Positions 15,967 to 23,136 of a DNA stretch of 24,007 bases are shown piece by piece (within the stretch, counting starts at the first letter, position 1; each line of letters begins with the position of its first letter). The notes below the pieces were generated by a model, which saw nothing but the letters and a program-made list of their open reading frames with translations, made no database searches and was not told the DNA's origin. The position numbers were made by a program, and so were the translations under genes. The stretch covers positions 1 to 24,007 of the forward strand of contig OMXX01000090.1 of NCBI GenBank assembly GCA_900315105.1, read 5' to 3'. This DNA is from an uncultured Prevotellaceae bacterium (GTDB taxonomy: Bacteria; Bacteroidota; Bacteroidia; Bacteroidales; Bacteroidaceae).

Positions 15967-15974
15967 TACCTTTG
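15967..15974 (+). promoter_or_regulatory. -7 element of the mobilization module promoter
   Basis: TACCTTTG matches TAnnTTTG and lies 28 bp before the ATG at 16003. A TTG 20 bases upstream is missing (the nearest is at 15939-15941, 25 bases away), which fits a regulated promoter overlapping the inverted repeat. Confidence 0.5.
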
Positions 15975-16002
15975 CAGCGAAATTTAATCTTATTACTACC
16001 AC

Positions 16003-16311
16003 ATGAAACATGTATTTACTTTCGAGACTTTATTGCAGACACCTGTCTGCATGATGACCGGAGAGCAGCTCGCTTTCCTTGTAAGTAACCTGCCACTGCT
16101 CAACAAGCAAGGTAACAAAGCATCCTCGGATGAGGAGAAGGGCATTGCTGACACCTTCGGCTGCAGCATCCCCACCGCCAACCGCATCAAGAAGAGTGGC
16201 GTCATCGATGATGCCATCACGCAGGTGGGGCGTAAGATCGTCGTGGATGCTGACCTGGCACTCGAACTGGCGGCAAACGCCAAAAAACAAGGAAAGGAGG
16301 TGGCGTCATGA
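16003..16311 (+). CDS. DUF3853 family protein (excisionase-like helix-turn-helix)
   Basis: A 102-residue protein typical of the first gene in Bacteroidetes mobilizable elements. The N-terminus carries the family-like MMTGEQLAFL segment (18-27). The central part, GIADTFGCSIPTANRIKKSG, is a MerR/excisionase-style helix-turn-helix, followed by a conserved GRKIVVDADLALELA tail. It probably binds DNA as a regulator or helps excision and replication of the element; the precise role is not established. The stop overlaps the start of the helicase gene in an ATGA arrangement with a purine-rich GGAAAGGAGG just upstream, so the two are translationally coupled. The gene is intact and G+C-richer than the BREX genes. 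Confidence 0.8.
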   Translation: MKHVFTFETLLQTPVCMMTGEQLAFLVSNLPLLNKQGNKASSDEEKGIADTFGCSIPTANRIKKSGVIDDAITQVGRKIVVDADLALELAANAKKQGKEVAS

Positions 16312-17643
16312 GTGAGAAGCTTCAAAACAGTCAGAACTCCACGGGTGGAGGAAACACGGAAGGCGGCAGTACCGACCGCTATATCCGTGTGCGCACCGAC
16401 TACTACAAGATTGTGGAAAAGCCGATGACCGACGGCTCCATCGCCCAGCTGCTCATCAAGTGGAAGTACGGCACTATCAAGCGGAAGGGAATTTGCCGAG
16501 GAGACACCCTGCTACGACGACTTCATCATCTTTCCCGACAATGTCAATCCCCAGCAGGTGGTGGACGGCAGATTCTGGAACCTCTATCATCCGGTGCGGT
16601 TCAAGCCGGAGCCGGGCGAGTTTCCCAACATCGACAGGCTCATGGAGCACATCTTCGGGGAACAGAAGGTGTTGGGCTACGACTACCTGCAGCAGCTCTA
16701 CCTCCAGCCACAGCAGAAACTGCCCATCATCGTACTCGTCTCGCGGGAGCGAAACACGGGCAAGTCCACTTTCATGCACTTCCTTCATCTGTGGTTCGGT
16801 GACAATGTGACCTTCAACACCAATGAGGACTTCGGCAGTCAGTTCAACGCCGACTGGGCAGGCATGCTGCTCATCTGCGTGGACGAGGCCCTGCTCAGCA
16901 AGCGTGAGTATTCCGAGCGTATCAAGAACCTGAGTACCGCGCGATTCTATAAGATAGAGTCAAAGGGAAAGGACATGGTGCAGCAGGAGTTCTTTGCCAA
17001 GTTTGTCTTTTGCAGCAACAACGTTGATAAGCCACTCATCATCGATCCGGGCGAGACACGCTACTGGGTGCGTGAGGTGCCGAAGCTGGAAAGCGACGAC
17101 GTGGACTTCCTCTCAAAGATAGAGAGGGAGATTCCGCATCTGATGTATCACCTGCTGAACGAGCGAAAGATGTCGGTCAGGAACAAGGGACGCATGTACT
17201 TCGATCCGGCTGTTCTCTTCACGCCTGCCTTGCAGCGCATCATGATGAACTCACGCAGTCTGGTGGAGGCGGCTATACACGACCTTTGCGACGACATCCT
17301 TTCCTCGACAGGTGAGGAGAGCTTTTCTTTCGTTCCCGGTGACCTGCGGCTCATGCTCACGGACAAGGGCGTCAAGGCTGATGATGCGTCTGTCCGCCAC
17401 GTGCTCAAGGATCTGTGGCGTTTGAAGCCTCATGCCACACCAAGTACCTATGTGAGATACACCTACGGTGCCGGTATCTACGGAAACTATGCCGGACAGT
17501 CGGCCAAGGGCAGGTACTTCACGGTGACGCGAGACTTGCTGCATGAAATAAGCGAAAACTGTAGATTTGTAGACAATGCGGGTGAAATCACTGAACATCA
17601 AGATGTTAGATTGTCTACAGAAGAAAGTCAGGCACCTTTCTAA
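16308..17643 (+). pseudogene. Superfamily-3-like helicase of a mobilizable element, frameshifted
   Basis: The N-terminus runs from ATG 16308 to about 16487 in one frame. The main body then continues in the +1 frame from GAATTTGCCGAGGAG (EFAEETP, 16489) to the stop at 17643. One extra base in the AAGGGAA run at 16485-16491 explains the shift. The repaired protein would have about 444 residues. It contains a P-loop of the virus/plasmid type, SRERNTGKST, then LLICVDEAL as a Walker B-like strand and FVFCSNNVDKP as sensor 1, the order of SF3/D5-type replicative helicases. Such proteins, with the primase encoded next, start replication of Bacteroidetes mobilizable elements. As read, only a 164-residue stub and a possible internal fragment from about 16558 would be made, and the fragment keeps the ATPase core. 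Confidence 0.8.
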
Positions 17644-17747
17644 TGTAGACAGCGTAGACTGTCAAGCTACAACCAGCTACAAAGTTCAATCCGATTGTAG
17701 ACAACGTAACATGCTTGTAAACAGAAAGTTATGTTCAATTGTCTACA
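17568..17747. repeat. TGTAGACAA/TTGTCTACA repeat cluster (candidate iterons/origin)
   Basis: Exact TGTAGACAA occurs at 17568-17576 and 17696-17704, and exact inverted copies TTGTCTACA at 17611-17619 and 17739-17747. Near copies are TGTAGACAG (17644-17652), CGTAGACTG (17654-17662) and TTGTAAACA (17715-17723). They span the end of the helicase gene and the gap before the primase gene. Clustered short repeats between replication genes are typical of iteron-type origins or of operators bound by a replication regulator; which of these is inference. Confidence 0.5.
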
Positions 17748-17772
17748 AATCAACAAAAAACTGCTATTAACC

Positions 17773-18768
17773 ATGAAAAACTATACTACATACAAGCCCG
17801 ACGACACAGATATCCTCAGACAGATATCCATCGCCTACTACCTCGACAACCAGGGCTTCAAGCCCGTCAAACGTCACCGCGCCGGCAAGGAGCTGCTCTA
17901 CCTCTCTCCCATGCGCAATGAGTCCAAGCCCTCGTTCAGCGTCAACACGGAGAAGAACCTATGGTATGACTATGGAACCGGTGAGGGCGGCGACATCTTT
18001 TCTCTCGTGCGGAAACTCTGGAATGTGGACTTCCACAAGGCGAAGGAGATCCTGCGTGACAAGGAATATAAGGAAATGTTCTACCGCCCCGTAGATACCC
18101 AGCTGGAGCGTGAGCATCCCTCTCCCTTTACAGACATCCGTGCCTCACCGCTGACCAGCAGCCATTTTCTCGGCTATTGCGCCAAACGGTGTATTGACCC
18201 TGAGGTGGCGAAAGCGGAATGCCGTCAGGTGGACTACCAACTGTATGGACACATGAACTCCGCCATCGGCTTTGAGAACGACAAAGGCGGATGGGAACTT
18301 AGAAGTCCGTCCACAAAGATATGCACCTGCAAGGCCATATCCACAAGGCGAAAGCAGGATGGCAACACGACGGTTTGTGTCTTTGAGGGCTTCTTCGACT
18401 ACCTCTCCTTCCTCACGCTGATGAAGTCCGAGGCGCGTCACAAATGTGACTATGTGATTCTGAACTCCGTCTCACAAGCCAGCAAGGTCATCCCCATTCT
18501 GAGACCTTATAAGCATGTGCGCTGCTATTTCGACAATGACGCGGCAGGCAGGAACGCCTTCGGGATTGTCAGGAAAGATGTCAATGCCATATCTTGCTCG
18601 GAGAAGATGCTGCCACACAACGACGTGAACGACTATCTCTGTAGTCTGCGCGTAAGGAGTCCGACGGATGCTGACGCTGATTGGGAGGGCAAGAAGTGTC
18701 ATTCGCTGCGAATGACGGAGGAACCTTCTCCCGATGGTCGCAATGAACAGTTGGGAAAACATCACTAA
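17773..18768 (+). CDS. Toprim primase of the mobilizable element
   Basis: A DnaG-like primase of 331 residues from ATG 17773 (MKNYTTYKPDDTDI); the longer frame starting at 17731 would begin inside the repeat cluster and is less likely. The N-terminal region has the CHC2-like fold pattern (YLSPMRNESKPSFSV ... WYDYGTGEGGDIFSLV) but lacks the zinc-binding cysteines, as is common in this mobile-element branch. The Toprim domain follows, with the glutamate in VFEGFFDYLSF and the DxD-type motif YFDNDAAGRNA, then HNDVNDYL. It would prime replication of the element together with the SF3 helicase encoded upstream. The gene is intact. The last 40 residues are hydrophilic and probably disordered. Confidence 0.85.
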   Translation: MKNYTTYKPDDTDILRQISIAYYLDNQGFKPVKRHRAGKELLYLSPMRNESKPSFSVNTEKNLWYDYGTGEGGDIFSLVRKLWNVDFHKAKEILRDKEYKEMFYRPVDTQLEREHPSPFTDIRASPLTSSHFLGYCAKRCIDPEVAKAECRQVDYQLYGHMNSAIGFENDKGGWELRSPSTKICTCKAISTRRKQDGNTTVCVFEGFFDYLSFLTLMKSEARHKCDYVILNSVSQASKVIPILRPYKHVRCYFDNDAAGRNAFGIVRKDVNAISCSEKMLPHNDVNDYLCSLRVRSPTDADADWEGKKCHSLRMTEEPSPDGRNEQLGKHH

Positions 18769-18795
18769 AGTTATAAACACGTAAAACTATACACC

Positions 18796-19104
18796 ATGAA
18801 AAAACGCAAGTATTTTCGTATCACATTCAGCTGCTCTGAGGACGAGCTTAGGGCTATCAGGCAGACTGCAGCCGACTGCGGCATGTCCATGAGCATGTAC
18901 TGCAAGAAGGTCGTACTGGGATTCAAGCCGAAGTACCGTCTCTCCGAGGAGGACATCAGTATGATGCAGGAAGTCCGTAAGGTGAAGGCGGACCTGCAGA
19001 GGATAGCCAACTACTTCAAGTACGGCAACCATCAGATGCTCATGGAAGAGCTGGCGAAGGTCATCAGCAAACTAAAGACTGCGCTTTATGATTGCAACCG
19101 CTAA
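18796..19104 (+). CDS. MobC-like mobilization accessory protein
   Basis: A 102-residue basic protein. The N-terminus (KYFRITFSCSEDELRAIRQTAADCGMSMSMYCKKVVLG) is the strand-helix-helix pattern of a ribbon-helix-helix protein. The rest (EVRKVKADLQRIANYFKYGN) matches the conserved C-terminal part of MobC/BmgB-type relaxosome proteins. Such proteins bind oriT and help the relaxase nick. Its last 17 bp overlap the start of the relaxase gene, the usual order in Bacteroidetes mobilizable elements. Intact. Confidence 0.8.
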   Translation: MKKRKYFRITFSCSEDELRAIRQTAADCGMSMSMYCKKVVLGFKPKYRLSEEDISMMQEVRKVKADLQRIANYFKYGNHQMLMEELAKVISKLKTALYDCNR

Positions 19105-20077
19105 GAGCATCAGCTATGGCATGGCCAAGGCTGAGTATGATGAGAACAAAGTTATCAACGGCGTAAAGGTTGCCTCCGAGGCTGCGCGCCAGAACGTCTA
19201 TGGTGACAACTGCCGGGAGATCGTTGAGGAGATGACCGACGTGCAGCGCATCCGCTCGCCGGTCAGGAACCCGTTCCTCGACATCGTGGTGACACTGTCG
19301 GAGGAGGACTGTGAGAAGATTACCGCTCCTAACCAGTCGGAATGGCTCGTGAAGCTGTTCATGCACGACTTGATGACGGAACAAGTGGGACTGAGTGAGG
19401 ATGATTACGCCGGGATGCAGTGGATAGCCTATCAGCATGAGCATACTGACAACAGTGACAGTCTCAAACACTGGCATATCCTCGTCAACCGTACGCTGCT
19501 TGACGGCAAGCTGGTCTCTGACTCATGGATCGGGAAGAAAGCCGCGGCTACTGCCAACAAGATCAGCCGTGAGTACGGACTCACCGACGCCGCTGTACGC
19601 TCCAGGGAGAATAGAAAGGATGTGTTTCAGGCTGCCTGCTTTGTTCTCGGCAACATGCGTCTCTACGACTTCAACCGGTATCTTGAAGGCTTGAACGCAC
19701 TTGGCTACCGAACGCGTCTGGCGCTGAACTCCAAGGGAGAGGTACAGGGCTACTACATCACCGCACAGTCGGGAAGGGAGTACAAGGCAAGTGCTGTTGA
19801 CCGCAGACTGACCATCGGCAGACTCGCTGTACTGCACGCCGGGTTGCACAAGGGCATGAAGGCGGCAGCGGCCAGAAGTCCGGGAAGGGCCTTCAGCATG
19901 CCGGCTCCCAATGTGCCGACAGTGAATGTGGAGAACATGCTCCGTGTGTTCAACACCGATGCAGCCATCTCATACTCCACCCCACCGCCTCCAAACGGCA
20001 GACGGAGACGCGGAAAACGGTGGGAGGACATGAGCGATGATGAGAAGAGGCTGGCGGCAAGCGGTATGTCGATGTGA
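19088..20077 (+). CDS. Relaxase (MOBP-type mobilization nuclease)
   Basis: A 329-residue relaxase of the Relaxase/VirD2 family. The beginning, MIATAKSISYGMAKAEY, is characteristic of Bacteroidetes mobilizable-element relaxases, with Y10 and Y17 as candidate catalytic tyrosines. Metal-binding histidines lie in KHWHILVNR and in the preceding QWIAYQHEHTD. The protein would nick one strand at oriT, stay attached to the 5' end and lead it into a conjugation channel supplied by another element, since no transfer-channel genes are present. The C-terminal 70 residues are basic and low in predicted structure (RRRRGKRWEDMSDDE), plausible for coupling-protein contact. The reading frame is intact although neighbours are broken. 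Confidence 0.85.
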   Translation: MIATAKSISYGMAKAEYDENKVINGVKVASEAARQNVYGDNCREIVEEMTDVQRIRSPVRNPFLDIVVTLSEEDCEKITAPNQSEWLVKLFMHDLMTEQVGLSEDDYAGMQWIAYQHEHTDNSDSLKHWHILVNRTLLDGKLVSDSWIGKKAAATANKISREYGLTDAAVRSRENRKDVFQAACFVLGNMRLYDFNRYLEGLNALGYRTRLALNSKGEVQGYYITAQSGREYKASAVDRRLTIGRLAVLHAGLHKGMKAAAARSPGRAFSMPAPNVPTVNVENMLRVFNTDAAISYSTPPPPNGRRRRGKRWEDMSDDEKRLAASGMSM

Positions 20078-20118
20078 GAAGTCACAGACTCACATTGTCT
20101 CATACTCTCATTATCACA
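20074..20118 (+). repeat. ACTCACA-type intergenic element, copy 1
   Basis: Just after the relaxase stop, the sequence CAGACTCACATTGTCTCATAC shares the core ACTCACATTGTC with a copy at 20926 and resembles one at 22081. TGAGA (20075-20079) can pair with TCTCA (20098-20102). A terminator-, operator- or processing-type role is possible. Confidence 0.35.
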
Positions 20119-20159
20119 TAATAACAAAATAACAATTTATAATAATTATTTATTAACCA

Positions 20160-20186
20160 GCACTTTGCGAGTCGCTCGCGATGTGC
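20160..20186. repeat. Interrupted palindrome downstream of the relaxase (oriT candidate)
   Basis: GCAC-TTT-GCGAG-TCG-CTCGC-GAT-GTGC: two paired arms of 4 and 5 bases separated by 3-base spacers on each side and a 3-base loop. It is a GC-rich hairpin in an AT-rich gap, after an AT stretch (20110-20157), between the relaxase gene and the next gene. Relaxase nick regions often sit beside such inverted repeats, but nothing here fixes the nick site; a simple regulatory hairpin is an alternative. Confidence 0.4.
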
Positions 20187-20202
20187 ATAAAAACAAGTTA
20201 AC

Positions 20203-20911
20203 ATGAGTAGCAAAAGACAGGGGCAATACGCCCCAAAACAGAACAGTATTCCACAGCCAATAGCGATTGGTGCTTCCGGCTCCCAACAGGGAAAAGGAAA
20301 CGCAGTCCCAAAAATTGGCCCGTCACCAGCAACCGTAAAGCCGGTCACGGCCTCGAAGGTCTCGGAAGAAACCATCAAGCGTGCCGACGAGTATGTCGAG
20401 GGACGGCTGGGGACGGCTGAACGAGTTTACATCTGCCATCAACGACCTCAAAGATGCCATTGAGAGCATTCCGGCCACCGTTCCTGTTGCGATACCGGAA
20501 GATGTTCAGGCGAAGATGAAGGCTTTCAACAAGACCGTCGAGAACCTTCCAAACGCTCTCCAGAAGGTCGATATGATCAAGACTGTCACGGACCGGTGGA
20601 TGATAAAAATTCTCTTCTTCGTAGCTGGCGTCGCTTCGGTAAGCATACTGATGGCGGTCTTTGCCGGAGAGATAAGCATACTGATGGCGGTCTTTGCCGG
20701 AGAGAAGTATTCCGCTGCCATCGACAAGGAACTGGCGGCGGAGGCTAAGGTTCACTATGCCGACTCTGTCCTCAAGGAGGCCAGGAGCATCATGGTGGTC
20801 CGTGAGACGTACCATGACTTTGGCCGGTGGATGGTAAACCGGTACGGGACTAAGGGCAAGGAGTTTGACAGGTTTCAAAGGGAGCGCATGCCTGTGGGAA
20901 AAAGAAAATAA
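20203..20911 (+). pseudogene. Membrane-anchored mobilization-region protein, disrupted by a 10-bp tandem duplication
   Basis: The N-terminal frame from ATG 20203 is a proline/glutamine-rich hydrophilic tail (MSSKRQGQYAPKQNS...). At 20400-20419 the decamer GGGACGGCTG occurs twice in direct tandem. Removing one copy joins the frames as DEYVEGRLNEFTSAINDLKD and restores a protein of about 232 residues ending at 20911. As read, translation stops at 20463. The second part has a helical region, one transmembrane segment (ILFFVAGVASVSILMAVFAG), then a charged helix. The segment SILMAVFAGEI is repeated by a perfect 33-bp tandem duplication (20640-20672, 20673-20705), which stays in frame. The gene sits between the relaxase and ParA genes, a place where Bacteroidetes elements often encode a small membrane protein of unknown role. 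The stop overlaps the alternative ParA start in a TAATG. Confidence 0.7.
20640..20705 (+). repeat. Perfect 33-bp tandem duplication, in frame
   Basis: Two identical 33-base units, 20640-20672 and 20673-20705, each containing GCATACTGATGGCGG, duplicate 11 codons at the end of the transmembrane segment. Because the copies are identical, the event is recent or maintained, and it lengthens the hydrophobic region. Confidence 0.95.
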
Positions 20912-20925
20912 TGTCTAACATTCTC

Positions 20926-20960
20926 GCATACTCACATTGTCACATCTGTGAGTGTGTGAG
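20926..20960 (+). repeat. ACTCACA-type intergenic element, copy 2
   Basis: ACTCACATTGTCACATCTGT begins this copy; CTCACA (20928-20933) pairs with TGTGAG (20946-20951). It lies between the stop of the membrane-protein gene and the preferred ATG of the ParA gene, which argues that the longer ParA start at 20911 would translate a regulatory element. Confidence 0.4.
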
Positions 20961-20976
20961 AGCAAAACCAAACCTC

Positions 20977-21666
20977 ATGAAACACACGAACAATGTTATT
21001 ATCGTCTTCGCCAACCAGAAAGGTGGCGTGGGCAAGTCAACACTGTGTCTTCTTTTGGCGAACTATCTCGTCTATTGGAAGAAGAACGTCTGCATCATTG
21101 ACACGGACTTGCAGCAGTCGGCATGCTTGCAGCGACAGATCGACGAACAGCAGTTCGGCACGGAACCGCCGTATGTTATCCAGTCCTTCCCCATCGCGGA
21201 CACGGCAACGATGCAGCAGCTGATGGAGAACGCACAGGAGTTCGACGGCTATGTGCTCTTCGACGCACCGGGCAACATCAAGGATGACGGTCTTGCAGTC
21301 ATGCTTGCCTATGCCGATGCCATCGTCTGTCCGTATGAGTATGAGACGAAGTCGCTGGTCTCCACGCAGACGTTCATCGGTGTGCTGGAACAGCTGCGGG
21401 AGCTGAACCCTCAGATGAAGGCCCGACTGTTTCTCGTGCCCAACAAGGTGGACACACGTATCGGCACCGCTGCCGAATGGAAGGCATGGATGGAGCACGA
21501 GCGTGTCCTGGCACAGCACGGGACCGTTACTCCGAGGGCCGGATACCGCATCCAGATGCGACGCGTCAATACCTACGACTTGCTGGATGACCAGAAGCAT
21601 GCCGTGTACGACACATTACGGTTTATCATTCAATCTTTAAGAACACCGAACCATGAGCAGAACTAA
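20977..21666 (+). CDS. ParA/MinD-family ATPase of the mobilizable element
   Basis: A deviant Walker-type ATPase of 229 residues from ATG 20977 (MKHTNN). The family hallmark FANQKGGVGKST starts at residue 11 of this start. The Walker A' (CIIDTDLQQSA) and Walker B-like DAPGN motifs follow in order. ParA proteins form nucleotide-dependent gradients on DNA and segregate or position plasmids; in Bacteroidetes conjugative and mobilizable elements, homologues (TraA-like) lie in the transfer region. An in-frame ATG at 20911 would add 22 residues but overlaps the preceding gene and the ACTCACA element, so I prefer 20977. The end overlaps the next gene by 14 bp, suggesting that gene encodes its partner. 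Confidence 0.85.
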   Translation: MKHTNNVIIVFANQKGGVGKSTLCLLLANYLVYWKKNVCIIDTDLQQSACLQRQIDEQQFGTEPPYVIQSFPIADTATMQQLMENAQEFDGYVLFDAPGNIKDDGLAVMLAYADAIVCPYEYETKSLVSTQTFIGVLEQLRELNPQMKARLFLVPNKVDTRIGTAAEWKAWMEHERVLAQHGTVTPRAGYRIQMRRVNTYDLLDDQKHAVYDTLRFIIQSLRTPNHEQN

Positions 21667-22054
21667 AGGTATCGCCCTTCCCGGCAAGAGCATGGAAGAG
21701 GCAACGAGGAATGCACAAAAGGATTTCCTCTCGAAGAATCCAAAGGCCGTTGACTCTGCGACTGTTAAAAGCGGGGCGGAAGAGTCGCCTATTGTTTCAG
21801 AACCGTCACACAAGGACAGGAATGCCACGCACACCGATGACCTGCAATGCCTTGAGACTGGCATCGACAGGTACACGGGCATCAAGGAGCATGGCATGAG
21901 CGTATGGGTGGTAGGAAAGGTGAAGGTCAAACTCGATGAGCTGAAGTTCCGTTCCCGTAATACGATCGGATGCCGCGCCTTCACCAACGCTGCCCTGGAG
22001 TTTGTCCTTGAAAAGTACGGCGACGAACTTGTCAAGATGTTCAAGAACAAGTAG
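21653..22054 (+). CDS. DUF3408-like small protein, probable partner of ParA
   Basis: A 133-residue protein with a disordered, polar N-terminal half (EEATRNAQKDFLSKNPKAVDSATVKSG) and a compact C-terminal half (VKLDELKFRSRNTIGCRAFTNAALEFVLEKYGDEL). The latter looks like a ribbon-helix-helix DNA-binding domain: a short strand, then two helices. The arrangement is that of DUF3408/TraB-type proteins encoded after ParA homologues in Bacteroidetes elements (from pattern and position, not a search). By analogy it may act as the centromere-binding partner that recruits ParA or may regulate the operon. It starts inside the end of the ParA gene and is the last rightward gene before a strong hairpin and the converging HipBST operon. 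Confidence 0.65.
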   Translation: MSRTKGIALPGKSMEEATRNAQKDFLSKNPKAVDSATVKSGAEESPIVSEPSHKDRNATHTDDLQCLETGIDRYTGIKEHGMSVWVVGKVKVKLDELKFRSRNTIGCRAFTNAALEFVLEKYGDELVKMFKNK

Positions 22055-22080
22055 GCAGCCGAAGATGCAGTAATGTGATT

Positions 22081-22124
22081 ACTCACAGACTAACAATGTC
22101 ACAAATGCTAGTCTGTGAGTTTTG
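22081..22124. terminator. 12-bp hairpin between convergent operons (ACTCACA element, copy 3)
   Basis: ACTCACAGACTA (22081-22092) and TAGTCTGTGAGT (22109-22120) are exact reverse complements with a 16-base loop, followed by TTTG. It lies 26 bp after the rightward operon and 11 bp beyond the end of hipT, so it could stop transcription from both sides. The loop ACAATGTCACA resembles copies 1 and 2 of the intergenic element. Confidence 0.6.
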
Positions 22125-22131
22125 AACAGTG

Positions 22132-23136
22132 TCAATCTGACTGCCGTATGAATCTTCTAATCCTTTCGTCAACAATCCTCAAATACGTTCGTTTCATCTT
22201 GTCGGTAAGGAAACTTCCGTCTACCAAAATTCGTGTTTCCTCCGGTATCAACATATATTTATCAAGTATTTTATTTACGCGAAGACTTGCAATTCCTATT
22301 TGCGTACCAAAGCGTTCAAAGTCGGTTCGGCAGGGGTGGCCTGTCCGATCGTAGACATCACTTTTCTCTATGTTCGGAGACAACCCGCCATCAAGTCCCA
22401 AATCGTCACCATTAACGTGTAAACTCGTGTTTAAGAGGTCGTAAGCAGGTGACAAACGATAATCATCACCCAAACGAATGAGAGAAAAGTTCTTAAGGTG
22501 ATCATCACCATTGCCATAGATATAGTTGAAAACAACGAGCTCAAAGAACCGTTCCATATCAAACTTCCAGACCGCTACATTTGCTTTCAGTGCTATTGCT
22601 ATGTCTTCATAGCAGCCACTATACTTGAAATGCAGGCCGTCAGTTTGTTCGTTGCAGCCTACAAGAGCAGCAAAATCGTCCATAGGAGCTTTTACGCCGT
22701 CTGGTAGTATGTCGAAACGTTTGGTAATATACACGGGCTGTCCGTCTTTGGTAAAACATAGTCCGTTTGCAGCCGTCACAATGCCATACACCTGTGAGGC
22801 TATTTGCATCGTGAGGTTCTCATTGGCAGGAATCTGCTTCCTTTCAACCAAAGTTTTGTCCCAAGGAGCTGGCTTTAGGATATATGTTGATCGTTCATTC
22901 TCTTCTGCTATGCGCACCTTGCCGTGGTCAATGACCGCAGGAAACTTCTCCTGTACACCGGATACAGATATACGGCGCATAGCATTAGTCGCTATCTCAC
23001 TTGCACCGAATTCCTCAATCCCGAAATCAAGGAAAGGAGAGATTTTATGCCCGTCAAACAGTTTTTTTATTGCCGTGGGGCTGTAAGTTGAATATCCTCT
23101 CAAAAGCATAGAGGGGCAGTTCTGTATCTTAATCAT
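22132..23136 (-). CDS. hipT: HipT, HipA-type serine/threonine kinase toxin of a HipBST system
   Basis: A 334-residue HipA-like kinase lacking the N-terminal subdomain 1, which is encoded separately just upstream. Visible features are the Gly-rich loop RISVSGVQEK with serines at 57 and 59, ATP-binding lysine K88 (YILKPA), the catalytic loop GNGDDHLKN with D211 and N216, and the Mg-binding D233 in SPAYDLL. HipT of enteropathogenic E. coli is almost the same length and has its autophosphorylated serines at S57 and S59, a striking match (established knowledge from memory). That enzyme phosphorylates tryptophanyl-tRNA synthetase and halts growth; the target here is unknown. The start overlaps the end of hipS by 8 bp. 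Intact. Confidence 0.88.
   Translation of the reverse strand: MIKIQNCPSMLLRGYSTYSPTAIKKLFDGHKISPFLDFGIEEFGASEIATNAMRRISVSGVQEKFPAVIDHGKVRIAEENERSTYILKPAPWDKTLVERKQIPANENLTMQIASQVYGIVTAANGLCFTKDGQPVYITKRFDILPDGVKAPMDDFAALVGCNEQTDGLHFKYSGCYEDIAIALKANVAVWKFDMERFFELVVFNYIYGNGDDHLKNFSLIRLGDDYRLSPAYDLLNTSLHVNGDDLGLDGGLSPNIEKSDVYDRTGHPCRTDFERFGTQIGIASLRVNKILDKYMLIPEETRILVDGSFLTDKMKRTYLRIVDERIRRFIRQSD

Noticed and set aside
20911..20976. Longer ParA start at 20911
   Set aside because: The extra 22 residues would be encoded by the ACTCACA-type element, which recurs as non-coding sequence elsewhere, and the family motif is correctly placed from the ATG at 20977. The TAATG overlap keeps this alternative open.
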